Positions 23,257 to 31,845 of a DNA stretch of 64,000 nt are shown one piece after another (position 1 is the first letter of the stretch; each line of letters starts with the position of its first letter). The notes beneath the pieces are model-generated. The model made no database searches. It worked only from the letters and a program-made list of their open reading frames with translations, and had not been told where the DNA came from. The translations under genes were made by a program, and so were the position numbers. Source of the stretch: Longispora fulva (GTDB lineage Bacteria; Actinomycetota; Actinomycetes; Mycobacteriales; Micromonosporaceae); the NCBI RefSeq assembly GCF_015751905.1, contig NZ_JADOUF010000001.1, positions 7,626,001-7,690,000 of the forward strand, read 5' to 3'.

Positions 23257-26200
23257 AAGTGGGAACGGCAGGGTCTCCCGGATCGATCTCCCGGTCAGCA
23301 GCATCACCAACCGGTCCACGCCCAGCCCGAGCCCCCCGGTCGGCGGCATCGCGTACTCCAGGGCCGTCAGGAAGTCCTCGTCGAGCTCCATCGCCTCCGG
23401 GTCGCCCCCTGCCGCCAGCAACGACTGCTCCGTCAACCGCCGGCGCTGCTCCACCGGATCGATCAGCTCCGAGTACGCGGTCCCCAGCTCCGCGCCGAAC
23501 GCCACCAGATCCCACCGCTCCGCCAGCCGCGGGTCGTCCCGGTGCGGCCGGGTCAGCGGGGACACGTCGGTGGGGAAGTCGGTGTAGAAGGTCGGGGTGG
23601 TGGTCCGCTCCTCGACGAGGCGCTCGTACATCTCCAGGATCAGCTGGCCCCGGGTCCACTGCGGGTTGAGGGGCACCCGCGCGGCCTGGCACAGCTTGCG
23701 CAGTACCGGGATGTCGGTGTCGGCCGTGACATTCTCGCCCAGCGCCGCGGAGATCGCGGAGTTCACCGGGACCACCGGCCAGTCGCCGGCCAGGTCGTGC
23801 CCGCCGACGACGAGGGAGCCGTTCGCGGCCAGGCACGCGTTCTGGATCAGGTCCTGGGCCAGCACCCGCATGGTCGAGTAGTCGGCGTACGCCTGGTACG
23901 CCTCCAGGATCGTGAACTCCGGGTTGTGCTTGAACGACACGCCCTCGTTGCGGAACGTCCGCCCCAGCTCGAACACCTTCTCCACCCCGCCGACCGCGAG
24001 CCGCTTGAGGTACAGCTCCGGGGCGATCCGCAGGTAGAGGTCCATGTCGTAGGCGTTCATGTGCGTCCTGAACGGCCGGGCGTTGGCCCCGCCGTGTACC
24101 GCCTGCAACATCGGCGTCTCGACCTCCAGGTAGCCCTGGTCGATCAGAGTGGTCCGCAGGCTGTGCACGGCGGCGCTGCGGGCGGTGAGGATCCGCCGGG
24201 TGTCGGGGTTGACGGCCAGGTCCAGGTACCGCTGCCGGACCGCGGCCTCGCCGGCCAGCCCGTGCCGCTTGTCGGGCAACGGGCGCAGGCACTTGGCGGT
24301 CAGGGTCCAGTCCTCGACCAGCACGGACAGCTCGCCCCTGCGCGTCGTGACCACCTCGCCGGTGACCCCGACGTGGTCGCCCAGGTCGATGTCCGCGGTC
24401 CACGTGCCGACCGACGGGTCGGTGAGCATCAGCTGCACGTCGCCGGTCCAGTCCCGCAGCCGGGCGAAGCACACCCCGCCGTGGTCGCGCATCAGCAGCA
24501 CCCGGCCGGCGAGCGACACCCGCTCCCCGGTCGCGGCGTCCGGGGCCAGCCCCGCGAATCGGCGCACGACGTCGGCGCAGGTCGCCGTCCGGTCGAAGCC
24601 CAGCGGGTACGGGTCGCGCCCCTCCCCGCGCAGCCGGTCGACCTTGGCGATCCGCACGAGGGTCTGCTCGCCGTACACCGGGCCGGTCACGGTCGGGCCG
24701 GCGGCGACCGGCAGCACGTCGTGCACGTCGCGTTCGGCGACGACGTCGCGGCGCCCCCGGTTGAACAGCTGCGGCAGGCTGGGCACGGTCACGAAGCCCT
24801 CGGCGATCCCGAACGCGATCGAGATCCGGATCAGCTCCCGGCGCTCGGCGAAGCACACGAACCGCGGCACCCACTCCGGGTGGTACTTGGCGTTGGACCG
24901 GTACAGCGACTCCAGCTGGTACCAGCGGGAGAAGAACAGCAGCGTCTTGCGCCACAGCAGCAGGATCGGGCCGGCGCCGATCCGGCCGCCCTCGTCGAAC
25001 ACGGACCGGAACATCGCGAAGTTCAGCGACACCCGGTCCACGCCCAGCCCCGGGCAGGCGGCCATCAGCGAGGCCACCATGAACTCCATCAGCCCGTTGT
25101 CGGCCTCGCGGTCCCGGCGCATCAGGTCCAGGGACAGGCCGCGCGCGCCCCACGGGCTCAGCGACAGCAGGGCCGTCTCGTTGCCCTCGGCGTCCAGGCA
25201 CTCGACGAGCACGCACCGGTTGTCGGCCGGGTCGCCGAGCCGGCCCAGGGCCATCGAGAAGCCGCGCTCGGTCTCGGTGTCCCGCCACCGCGCCGCCAGG
25301 GTGAGGATCCGGGCCATCTCGGCCTGGCCGATGTCGGCGTGCCGGCGGATCCTGGCGGTGTAGCCGGCCCGCTCGACCCGGTTCACGGCCTGGCGGACGA
25401 CCCGCATGTCCCGGCCGTCCAGGCTGAACTGGCCGGCGTGCAGGATCGCCTCGTCGCCGAGTTCCAAAACCCGCAGACCCGCTCTCTTGTACGCCGTCGC
25501 GCCCTCCTCGCTGGCCCCCATCACGGCGGTGGTCCAGGCGTGCGCCTCGGCCTCGGCCAGCCACTCCTCGATCGCGTGCCCCCACGCCTCGGGGTCGCCG
25601 ATCGGGTCGGCGCTGGCCAGGGACACCCCGGCGACCACCCGGTACGTGACGGCGGCCTTGCCGCTGGGGGAGAAGACGGCCACCTTGTCGCGGCGGGTGG
25701 CGAAATAACCCAGGGAGTCGCGTTCGCCGTGTTCGGCGAGCAGTTGACGCAGCCGGCGCTCGTCCTCCGCCGGCAGCACCGCCGCCGCCCGCTGCGAGCG
25801 GAACAGGGTGAAGAACGCGGCGAACAGGGCGACGGCCCCGAGCAGGCCGACCGTGAAGTTGACCCAGGGCGGCGCGCCGCCGCTGCGGCCGAAGTCCAGC
25901 TTGACCGCCCCGCCGAACACCTTCTCCATGGTCCAGCTGAACCGGTCCCGACCGCCTTCCAGCGTGCCGGGGAAGGTGGTGACCAGCAGGTACCCGGCGC
26001 TGGTGAACAGGACCGCCAGCGCGCCGAACACGACGATCGCCTTGCGCAGGCTGGCGGTCTGCACGCTGGCGTAGAACTGGTGTTTGGCCCGGATCAGCAC
26101 TCCGACGGCGACCGTGGCGAGCACGGCGTTGACGGCCGTCGCGTACGGCAGGTAGGCCGGGACCTTTCCGAACCTGGCGAGGTCCTGGTAGAAGAACACC

Positions 26201-26511
26201 ATCCACGCGCCCAGGAGCGCGTCGAGGCTGATCTGGACGGCGAAGTAGCCGAGGAGCAGCCAGTACGCGACCCGCTTACGCCGGGACACCGCGGCGGCGA
26301 GCACCCCGATGAACAGCGCGTAGGCCAGGTTCGGCGGGGCGGGGACGAAGACGCGCTCGATCGTCTGCCGGACCCCGTAGATCCGTTCGCGGAACACCAG
26401 GCTGATCGCCATCAGGGCGCAGAGCACCGCGAGCACGGTCAGCACGGTCGCGAACACGCTTGGCACACTGCGGGTCCAGCCGGAGCGATCCTCTTCGGCC
26501 TGGGTTGCCAC
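23242..26511 (-). CDS. lysX: Bifunctional lysylphosphatidylglycerol synthetase/lysine-tRNA ligase
   Basis: A 1089-residue fusion. Seven or so TM helices occupy residues 15-235, followed by the DUF2156/MprF-like lysyltransferase domain (about 245-540), an OB-fold anticodon-binding domain (VSLAGRVLLMRDHGG, about 660) and a class II LysRS core with motif 2 FRNEGVSFKHNPEF and motif 3 GLGLGVDRLVMLLTGRS. It makes Lys-tRNA and transfers lysine to phosphatidylglycerol, lowering surface charge and giving resistance to cationic peptides. The layout equals mycobacterial LysX. The GTG start at 26511 has a strong purine-rich leader. The C-terminal VRTR is encoded by an inserted repeat. Confidence 0.95.
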   Translation of the reverse strand: MATQAEEDRSGWTRSVPSVFATVLTVLAVLCALMAISLVFRERIYGVRQTIERVFVPAPPNLAYALFIGVLAAAVSRRKRVAYWLLLGYFAVQISLDALLGAWMVFFYQDLARFGKVPAYLPYATAVNAVLATVAVGVLIRAKHQFYASVQTASLRKAIVVFGALAVLFTSAGYLLVTTFPGTLEGGRDRFSWTMEKVFGGAVKLDFGRSGGAPPWVNFTVGLLGAVALFAAFFTLFRSQRAAAVLPAEDERRLRQLLAEHGERDSLGYFATRRDKVAVFSPSGKAAVTYRVVAGVSLASADPIGDPEAWGHAIEEWLAEAEAHAWTTAVMGASEEGATAYKRAGLRVLELGDEAILHAGQFSLDGRDMRVVRQAVNRVERAGYTARIRRHADIGQAEMARILTLAARWRDTETERGFSMALGRLGDPADNRCVLVECLDAEGNETALLSLSPWGARGLSLDLMRRDREADNGLMEFMVASLMAACPGLGVDRVSLNFAMFRSVFDEGGRIGAGPILLLWRKTLLFFSRWYQLESLYRSNAKYHPEWVPRFVCFAERRELIRISIAFGIAEGFVTVPSLPQLFNRGRRDVVAERDVHDVLPVAAGPTVTGPVYGEQTLVRIAKVDRLRGEGRDPYPLGFDRTATCADVVRRFAGLAPDAATGERVSLAGRVLLMRDHGGVCFARLRDWTGDVQLMLTDPSVGTWTADIDLGDHVGVTGEVVTTRRGELSVLVEDWTLTAKCLRPLPDKRHGLAGEAAVRQRYLDLAVNPDTRRILTARSAAVHSLRTTLIDQGYLEVETPMLQAVHGGANARPFRTHMNAYDMDLYLRIAPELYLKRLAVGGVEKVFELGRTFRNEGVSFKHNPEFTILEAYQAYADYSTMRVLAQDLIQNACLAANGSLVVGGHDLAGDWPVVPVNSAISAALGENVTADTDIPVLRKLCQAARVPLNPQWTRGQLILEMYERLVEERTTTPTFYTDFPTDVSPLTRPHRDDPRLAERWDLVAFGAELGTAYSELIDPVEQRRRLTEQSLLAAGGDPEAMELDEDFLTALEYAMPPTGGLGLGVDRLVMLLTGRSIRETLPFPLVRTR

Positions 26512-26601
26512 AATCCCCCCGAAAAGTAAGGGTCACGTGAAGTCTGGTCATCGTCCAACGTACTGGTCGGCCCGTGCCCGAGCGTGCTCCGGGTGGCCGG
26601 C

Positions 26602-26607
26602 TACCGT
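26602..26607 (+). promoter_or_regulatory. Leaderless-type -10 box (TACCGT)
   Basis: TACCGT ends 6 nt before the ATG at 26614, and no Shine-Dalgarno is visible. It supports the start at 26614 over an in-frame start ten codons upstream. Confidence 0.5.
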
Positions 26608-26613
26608 GGGTCC

Positions 26614-27348
26614 ATGCAGCTGTTACGCCGTCCGGCGGCCCGATTTGTCCTCCTTCTGGTAGGGCTGGCCGTGCTGGGCGGACTCGTCGCGCTGTACGGC
26701 CCACCGGACGCGGCGGCGATCGACGCGTACGTCTCCGGCAGCGGCCGGGCCGCCCCGCTCGTCGCCGTGGCCGGCAGCGCCGTGCTCACGTGCGCGATGG
26801 TGCCCCGCACCGTGCTGGCCTTCGTCGGCGGCCTGCTGTTCGGCACCCTGGCGGGCGGGCTGTACGTGCTGGTCGGAGCTCTGCTGGGCGCGGCGGTCGC
26901 CTTCGGCGCCGGCCGGGTGCTCGGCCGCGACTTCGTGCTCGCCCGGTCGGCGTCGCGCGCCGAGGGTCGGATTGCCCGCCTCGACGCCTGGCTCGGCCGG
27001 CGGGGCGTGTTCGGCGTCCTCGCCGTCCGCCTGGTGCCCCTGGCCCCCTACGGCCTGATGAGCTACGCCTTCGGCACCACCGGCACCCGGTTCCGCGACT
27101 TCCTCGCCGGCAGCGCGCTGGGCGCGACCCCGACCAGCCTCGGGTACGCGGCGGTGGGCGCAGCCGCCCTCACCGCCAGCCCGACGGCACTGGCGGTCGG
27201 GGCCGGCGCGCTCGGCCTCCTGATGCTCGCCGGCACCTGGGCGGCCGGCTGGGCCCGGACCCGGCTGGGCGTCCCCGGCACTCCACCGGCCCCTGCCGGG
27301 GCCGGGGTCACCCCGGTCACCCCCGCCGGAACTCCACCCCGCCCGTGA
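26614..27348 (+). CDS. TVP38/TMEM64 (VTT domain) membrane protein
   Basis: A 244-residue inner-membrane protein of the DedA/VTT superfamily. It has an N-terminal TM (FVLLLVGLAVLGGLVALYG), the re-entrant VTT core (VPRTVLAFVGGLLFGTLAGGLYV, GAAVAFGAGRVLGRDFV) and a conserved RLVPLAPYGLMSYAFG segment. By homology to DedA/VTT proteins it may scramble or transport lipids; next to lysX that would suit envelope lipid homeostasis, but this is inference. The 3' end overlaps a small convergent gene by 32 nt. Confidence 0.85.
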   Translation: MQLLRRPAARFVLLLVGLAVLGGLVALYGPPDAAAIDAYVSGSGRAAPLVAVAGSAVLTCAMVPRTVLAFVGGLLFGTLAGGLYVLVGALLGAAVAFGAGRVLGRDFVLARSASRAEGRIARLDAWLGRRGVFGVLAVRLVPLAPYGLMSYAFGTTGTRFRDFLAGSALGATPTSLGYAAVGAAALTASPTALAVGAGALGLLMLAGTWAAGWARTRLGVPGTPPAPAGAGVTPVTPAGTPPRP

Positions 27349-27529
27349 TCGACAGCTCGTCGAGCAGATCGGCGAGGTCCAGCACGGTCAGATCCGCGAC
27401 ATTGACGGAAACCACCCTGTGCGTCGGGTATTCGCTGGTCGGCGAGCCGTCCCCGAGAAGAATGACCGGGTTTGTCGCGACAAAGGTGGGATGGAGCTGA
27501 GGCCGGTCCACGAACCGAATTTTGACCAT
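27317..27529 (-). CDS. Small hypothetical protein with its own leaderless promoter
   Basis: A 70-residue product (begins MVKIRFVDRPQLHPTFVAT, ends LSITGGVEFRRG) with balanced amino-acid composition, unlike antisense frames in this GC-rich DNA. A TACTGT box (27542..27537) lies 7 nt before the ATG. It overlaps the convergent VTT gene by 32 nt and is divergent from an ABC transporter operon whose -10 box overlaps its own. No family recognised. Confidence 0.5.
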   Translation of the reverse strand: MVKIRFVDRPQLHPTFVATNPVILLGDGSPTSEYPTHRVVSVNVADLTVLDLADLLDELSITGGVEFRRG

Positions 27530-27535
27530 GACCTC

Positions 27536-27542
27536 TACAGTA
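27536..27542. promoter_or_regulatory. Overlapping divergent -10 boxes
   Basis: The 7-mer TACAGTA reads TACAGT on the plus strand (6 nt before the ATG at 27548) and TACTGT on the minus strand (7 nt before the ATG at 27529). Both starts appear leaderless, and the two polymerases could not occupy the site together. Confidence 0.55.
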
Positions 27543-27547
27543 ATTCC

Positions 27548-28450
27548 ATGGCACTGACCATCGAGGTCGACGACATACGTAAGTACTACAAAGACGTCCA
27601 TGCTGTCGACGGCGTGTCCTTCGCCGTCGAGGAGGGCGAGTTCTTCGGCATCCTCGGGCCGAACGGGGCCGGCAAGACCACCACCCTGGAGATCATCGAG
27701 GGCCTGCGGGCCGCCGACTCCGGGAGCGTGCGGGTCTTCGGCGAGTCCCCGTGGCCCCGCAATCCGAAGCTGCTGCCCCGGATCGGCGTCCAACTACAGG
27801 CCACGGCCTTCTTCGACCGGCAGACCACCCGCGAGCAGATCCGCACCTTCGCCTCGCTGTACGGGGTGGGGCCGAAGCGGGCCGACGAGATGCTCGAGAT
27901 CGTCGGGCTCGCGGAGAAGGCCGAGGTGCGCACCGAGAAGCTGTCCGGCGGCCAGATGCAGCGGCTGTCGATCGCGTGCGCGCTCGTCCACGGCCCCGAC
28001 CTGGTCTTCCTCGACGAGCCCACGGCGGCGCTCGACCCGCAGGCCCGCCGCAACCTGTGGGACCTGCTCCGCGAGATCAACGCCCAGGGCCGCACCGTCG
28101 TGCTGACCACGCACTACATGGACGAGGCGGAGATCCTCTGCGACCGGGTGGCGGTCATGGACCACGGCCGGATCCTGGAGCTGGGCCCGCCGGCCACCCT
28201 GATCCGCGACCTGGACAGCCCGACCCGGATCACGATCGAGTCCGGGCTGCTCACCGAGGCCGTGGCCGGCCAGTTGGCCGCCGTGGACCGGGCCACCGAC
28301 GACGGCGTGCTCCTCACGCTGGAGACCCGCGAGCCGGCGGCCGTGCTCGTGGCGCTCGCCGAGCGCGACGCCCTGCGCGGCCTCCAGGCCCAGGGCGCGA
28401 CCCTGGAGGACGTGTTCCTCAACCTCACCGGACGGGAGTACCGCGCGTGA
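27548..28450 (+). CDS. ABC transporter ATP-binding protein (DrrA-like)
   Basis: A 300-residue ATPase with Walker A GPNGAGKTTT, Q-loop VQLQATAFFDR, signature LSGGQMQRLS, Walker B DLVFLDEPTAALDP and H-loop TTHYMDEAE. The C-terminal extension of about 80 residues ends TLEDVFLNLTGREYRA, as in DrrA/CcmA-type exporters of drugs or lipids. It is immediately followed by its ABC-2 permease. Substrate unknown; no biosynthetic genes adjoin to suggest one. Confidence 0.93.
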   Translation: MALTIEVDDIRKYYKDVHAVDGVSFAVEEGEFFGILGPNGAGKTTTLEIIEGLRAADSGSVRVFGESPWPRNPKLLPRIGVQLQATAFFDRQTTREQIRTFASLYGVGPKRADEMLEIVGLAEKAEVRTEKLSGGQMQRLSIACALVHGPDLVFLDEPTAALDPQARRNLWDLLREINAQGRTVVLTTHYMDEAEILCDRVAVMDHGRILELGPPATLIRDLDSPTRITIESGLLTEAVAGQLAAVDRATDDGVLLTLETREPAAVLVALAERDALRGLQAQGATLEDVFLNLTGREYRA

Positions 28451-29499
28451 TGGGTCCCTTCGTGGCACTCTCCGGCGCGATGGTCCGCGGCTTCGTGCGC
28501 GACCGGACCGCGATGTTCTTCACCCTGCTCTTCCCGCTGATGTTCCTCGTCGTGTTCGGCGGGATCTTCAAGGACGCCGGGGTGTCCAAGTCCAAGGTGA
28601 TCGAGGTCGGCCAGGTGGCGGTCCTCGACAGCGCGCCGCCCGGGGCGTTCGACCAGGTCCTGGAGATCTCGAAGCAGTCGGACCTGGCCAAGGCGCTGGA
28701 GTCGGTCCGCAAGGGCGACTACGCCGCGGCCATCGAGGCCGACGGCGACAAGCTCGTCGTGCACTACTCGGCGGCCGACCAGGTCCGGGCCGGGGTCGTG
28801 CGCGGCGTGCTGCAGTCCGTGGTGGACGGCGCGAACCGGGCCGGCACCCCGCAGCGGTTCACCCTGGACACCCAGCAGGTGGAGGACAAGTCCCTCAAGT
28901 CGATCCAGTACTTCACGCCGGGTCTGCTGTCCTGGGCCATCTCGATCGGCGCGACCTTCGGGGCCGGGCTGACCCTGGTGGAGTGGCGCCAGAAGAAGAT
29001 CCTCCGCAGGCTGCGGCTGTCGCCGGTGCGCACGGCCACGATCGTCGGGGCGCGGGTCTCGGTGAGCGCGCTGGTCGCCCTGGCCCAGTTGGCCATCTTC
29101 ATCGGCGTCGCCTCGGTGCCCTACTTCGGGTTGAAGCTCTCGCACAACTGGTGGCTGGCGATCCCGATGGTGCTGTGCGGCACGCTGGCGTTCATGTCGA
29201 TCGGCCTGGTCGCGGGCGCGGTGGCCAAGACGGCCGAGTCGGCGAACGCGATCGTGCAGCTGATCGTCATGCCGATGGCGTTCCTGTCCGGGGCGTTCTT
29301 CCCGCTGGACAACGCGCCCGGCTGGCTGAAGAGCTTCGCGAACCTGCTGCCGATGCGGCACCTGGTCACCGGGCTGCAGGACGCTCTGGTGCGCGACGGG
29401 TCGGTGGTCAGCGTCCTGACTCCGATGGGGATCCTGCTCGGCTTCGCCGCCGTGCTCACCGTGCTGGCGACCAGACTCTTCAAGTGGGACGACGTCTGA
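28450..29499 (+). CDS. ABC-2 type permease
   Basis: A 349-residue permease partner of the preceding ATPase (stop and start overlap as TGATG). TM1 is MFFTLLFPLMFLVVFGGIF, then a large extracytoplasmic domain of about 140 residues, then five TM helices, with the ABC-2 signature region NAIVQLIVMPMAFLSGAFFPLDNAPGWLK. The big external loop between TM1 and TM2 resembles type-V ABC exporters such as those for lipids and antibiotics. Confidence 0.92.
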   Translation: MGPFVALSGAMVRGFVRDRTAMFFTLLFPLMFLVVFGGIFKDAGVSKSKVIEVGQVAVLDSAPPGAFDQVLEISKQSDLAKALESVRKGDYAAAIEADGDKLVVHYSAADQVRAGVVRGVLQSVVDGANRAGTPQRFTLDTQQVEDKSLKSIQYFTPGLLSWAISIGATFGAGLTLVEWRQKKILRRLRLSPVRTATIVGARVSVSALVALAQLAIFIGVASVPYFGLKLSHNWWLAIPMVLCGTLAFMSIGLVAGAVAKTAESANAIVQLIVMPMAFLSGAFFPLDNAPGWLKSFANLLPMRHLVTGLQDALVRDGSVVSVLTPMGILLGFAAVLTVLATRLFKWDDV

Positions 29500-29535
29500 C
29501 CGCACCCGACGGCCGCTGGCCGAGCCCGCGCGGGG

Positions 29536-29715
29536 TCACGCGGGGCGGCGGCCGATCCGCTCCTCCACCGCCAGGAGGCCGGCACGCAACGTGTCGGCCG
29601 CCTCGGTGAACCTGCCCTGGGCGACCAGATCGTCCGCCAACTGTCGATAGTGGCGGGCCAGCTCCACGGGCACGCCGCCACCGTCGACGCTGTTGGTGCC
29701 CCCGACGGCTGACAT
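29536..29715 (-). CDS. Small protein (59 aa), TPR-like helical hairpin
   Basis: The frame opens MSAVGGTNSVDGGG and contains ELARHYRQLADDLVAQ followed by RFTEAADTLRAGLLAVEERI, which looks like one TPR-type helical pair. A TACACT box lies 7 nt before the ATG (29728..29723), the same leaderless arrangement as in neighbouring genes, so it is probably expressed independently of the STAS gene 53 nt upstream. Function unknown. Confidence 0.6.
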   Translation of the reverse strand: MSAVGGTNSVDGGGVPVELARHYRQLADDLVAQGRFTEAADTLRAGLLAVEERIGRRPA

Positions 29716-29722
29716 GGATTTG

Positions 29723-29728
29723 AGTGTA
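29723..29728 (-). promoter_or_regulatory. Leaderless-type -10 box (TACACT)
   Basis: TACACT on the minus strand, followed by CAAATCC and the ATG of the 59-residue gene. Confidence 0.45.
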
Positions 29729-29768
29729 CGGAAGTTGACGCCTCAGTAAAGAGGTCAGTTTTCGATGG

Positions 29769-30155
29769 CTAGACGGCTGAATCTTCTGCCCGGTCGGTCA
29801 GTGTGGACCGCGAACGGGGGACCAGCTGCTGCGCCGGGGCCGCCGGCGGGCACAGGAGATCGCGGACCCCGACGGCGGTGAGCACCCGGTCGACGAGCGC
29901 GTTCTGGTTGTACACCGAGAAATCGATGCCCATCTGGCGACTGATCCGGTACGCCACGACGAGGATGCCGATGCCCGTGGAGTCCAGCAGCGTGACCCGG
30001 GCGAGGTCGACCCGGATCCGGGTGGGGTTCAGGGTGTCGATCGCCTCGGAGATGGCGGCGCGCAGGTCAGGTGCCGTGGCGTAGTCGATCTCACCGGAGA
30101 CGGTGACCAGAATCTGTCGACCCCCGAGGTCAGCAACGTCGACCGCAAACGTCAT
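29769..30155 (-). CDS. STAS-domain anti-anti-sigma factor
   Basis: A 128-residue single STAS domain. The phosphorylatable Ser is in VTLLDSTGIGILV, with the preceding strand RIRVDLARV. Such proteins bind anti-sigma kinases and release a sigma factor when unphosphorylated. No cognate RsbW-type kinase or SigB-type sigma factor is nearby. The ATG at 30155 has a GGGGAGCACGG leader; an upstream in-frame extension to 30257 lacks STAS homology. The C-terminal tail (PAAPAQQLVPRSRSTLTD) is low-complexity. Confidence 0.85.
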   Translation of the reverse strand: MTFAVDVADLGGRQILVTVSGEIDYATAPDLRAAISEAIDTLNPTRIRVDLARVTLLDSTGIGILVVAYRISRQMGIDFSVYNQNALVDRVLTAVGVRDLLCPPAAPAQQLVPRSRSTLTDRAEDSAV

Positions 30156-30320
30156 CCCGTGCTCCCCGGGCGTTGAGGGTGAGTCTTTGTTCAGCCACAC
30201 CAGCGTAGCCTCGGTATGGGCGAACGTGCCCGTTACCGCTCCGACAGCCACGATCATGCCAGTCAGCGCCCGGATATACCAGTCGTGAATCGTATATTAC
30301 GTACTTTCCACAAAAACTGG

Positions 30321-30361
30321 TCCCACCCGGACGGTGTGAACATACCATCGCCCGGGTGGGA
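30321..30361 (-). terminator. Rho-independent terminator of the protease operon
   Basis: On the minus strand TCCCACCCGG pairs with CCGGGTGGGA over 10 bp and is followed by CCAGTTTTTG. It lies 8 nt after the stop of the secreted anchored protein. It is the most classical terminator in the window, with a real T-run. The rest of the gap up to 30155 is AT-richer DNA without a gene. Confidence 0.75.
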
Positions 30362-30368
30362 GCCTTCG

Positions 30369-31124
30369 TTACTGGTTCCGCCGCAGGCGGGGGGCGAACA
30401 CGACCAGCCCGAGCGCGGCCAGTGCGACCAGCCACGGCCACGTCGGGGAACCGTCCCCGGCAGACTCGCCGTAACCGCCGGCCTTGCCCGCCTTGTCGTA
30501 GGCCGAGCCGGGCAACTTGTCGGCGTACCGCTTGTGCACGAGCTTCTGGTACGCCGCGACGCTGACCCCGTCGCCGACGGAGCCGCGGGCGTCGGCGTTG
30601 AGCGGGGTGACCCTGTCTCCGCGCAGGACGTACCACGCGTTGATCTGGGGCTCCTTGAACACCGTGCCGCCGGCGCCGGCCACGGCGTAGTCGACCTCCT
30701 CCGCGCCCTCGGCGATGTTCACCACCGTCCACGCGCCACTCTGCTTCGCCGTCCACACCGAGGCGGTGCGGCCGTCGCTGGCGACCGTCTTCGTCGCGAT
30801 CAGGTCGGCGACCGCCACGGCGGCGTCGGCGGACCGGACGAAGGCCGGGTTCAGCGAGTACACGGCCACGGAGTCGCCGACGACCTGGGGCGCCGCCGCC
30901 GAGGCCTTCGCTGCCAGGTCGGCGGGGGCGACCCCGACGGGGCTGCGGCCGGCCGAGGCGAAGAACCGGCCGACCTCCGTCAGGCTCGCCGAGGTGGCCT
31001 GCCGTGCCGCCGCGAGATCCGCCGACGAGGGGGCCTGCACGCCGGGCGCGGCCGACGCGGGGCTCGCGATCAGGAGGGCCAGGGCGGCGCCTGCTCCCAC
31101 CAGTACCAGTCTGGGCATGTTCAT
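30369..31124 (-). CDS. Secreted protein with C-terminal membrane anchor, partner of the protease
   Basis: A 251-residue protein. It has a signal peptide (LVLVGAGAALALLIASPASA), an Ala-rich mature part, and a C-terminal TM helix with basic tail (WPWLVALAALGLVVFAPRLRRNQ), so it should be displayed on the outer face of the membrane. There is no LPXTG sorting motif. The ATG at 31124 is preceded by GAGGTG; an in-frame GTG at 31133 is part of that ribosome site. It follows the protease gene by about 10 nt. It could be the substrate, inhibitor or anchor of that protease; no family recognised. Confidence 0.7.
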   Translation of the reverse strand: MNMPRLVLVGAGAALALLIASPASAAPGVQAPSSADLAAARQATSASLTEVGRFFASAGRSPVGVAPADLAAKASAAAPQVVGDSVAVYSLNPAFVRSADAAVAVADLIATKTVASDGRTASVWTAKQSGAWTVVNIAEGAEEVDYAVAGAGGTVFKEPQINAWYVLRGDRVTPLNADARGSVGDGVSVAAYQKLVHKRYADKLPGSAYDKAGKAGGYGESAGDGSPTWPWLVALAALGLVVFAPRLRRNQ

Positions 31125-31134
31125 GGTGTTCACC

Positions 31135-31779
31135 TCACAGGCCGATCTGGTAGAGGGAGTGGGTCCAGAAGAACGAGTTGTTGTTGACGTAGTAGCTGTG
31201 CGTGCCCCAGTTGTAGCGGGTGCTCGAGCCCCACGGGTTGCCCCAGTAGACCCAGCTGTTGGCCGTGTCGTACCCGTAGATGTCCATCATGTGGCCACCG
31301 CCGGACTGCCACTCGATCCTGGTCATGACCGGGCGGTTGGCGTTGATCTCGGTCTGCACCGTGCTGTAGTACAGGTAGCCCGAGACGTAGCGGCCGGTGC
31401 TGATCCCGATCGCGTAGAACGCCGTCTGGTCGTTGGCGAGGCTGGCCTGGTTGTTCGGGCAGCTCGAGTTCATCGAGCGGTTGAAGGCCAGGTTGCAGAA
31501 CTGGTTCTGGCTGTAGGTGTAGCCGTAGTACGCCGCCACGGTGTTGCCGGACGCCGCCCAGCACCAGTTCGAGTTCTGCTGCGCCTGCATCGTGATGTTC
31601 AGCCGCTTCGAGGCCAGGAGGCCGGCCGGGGCCGAGACGGACTGGCCGCTGGCGGCCGAGGGGCTGCTGCCGGACGTGGCAGCGGAGGCCGCTGAGGGAA
31701 CAGCCACCGCCGCCAGGAGTGCGACCGAGAGTGCCGCCGCACGTGCCCACTGTGTGGGACCGCGGGTCAGGGAATTCAT
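31135..31779 (-). CDS. Secreted papain-like cysteine protease (C39/C70-like)
   Basis: A 214-residue protein with a signal peptide (AAALSVALLAAVAVPSAASA). The mature domain begins LNITMQAQQNSNWCWAASG: Gln of the oxyanion hole and nucleophile Cys in NWCWAAS (about residue 72), catalytic His in GGGHMMDIYGYD (about 165) and the third residue in WVYWGNPW. This pattern is that of the papain-like family including AvrRpt2 (C70). The C-terminal part is rich in Asn, Tyr, Ser and Trp and its DNA has noticeably lower GC than neighbours. The ATG has AAGGAG 6 nt upstream. First gene of a two-gene operon. Confidence 0.8.
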   Translation of the reverse strand: MNSLTRGPTQWARAAALSVALLAAVAVPSAASAATSGSSPSAASGQSVSAPAGLLASKRLNITMQAQQNSNWCWAASGNTVAAYYGYTYSQNQFCNLAFNRSMNSSCPNNQASLANDQTAFYAIGISTGRYVSGYLYYSTVQTEINANRPVMTRIEWQSGGGHMMDIYGYDTANSWVYWGNPWGSSTRYNWGTHSYYVNNNSFFWTHSLYQIGL

Positions 31780-31845
31780 ATCCGCTCCTTGAGGGGTAGG
31801 AGACGTGCTGTCCGCACACGATCTCCCCGCCCGGTCCCGGAGACA

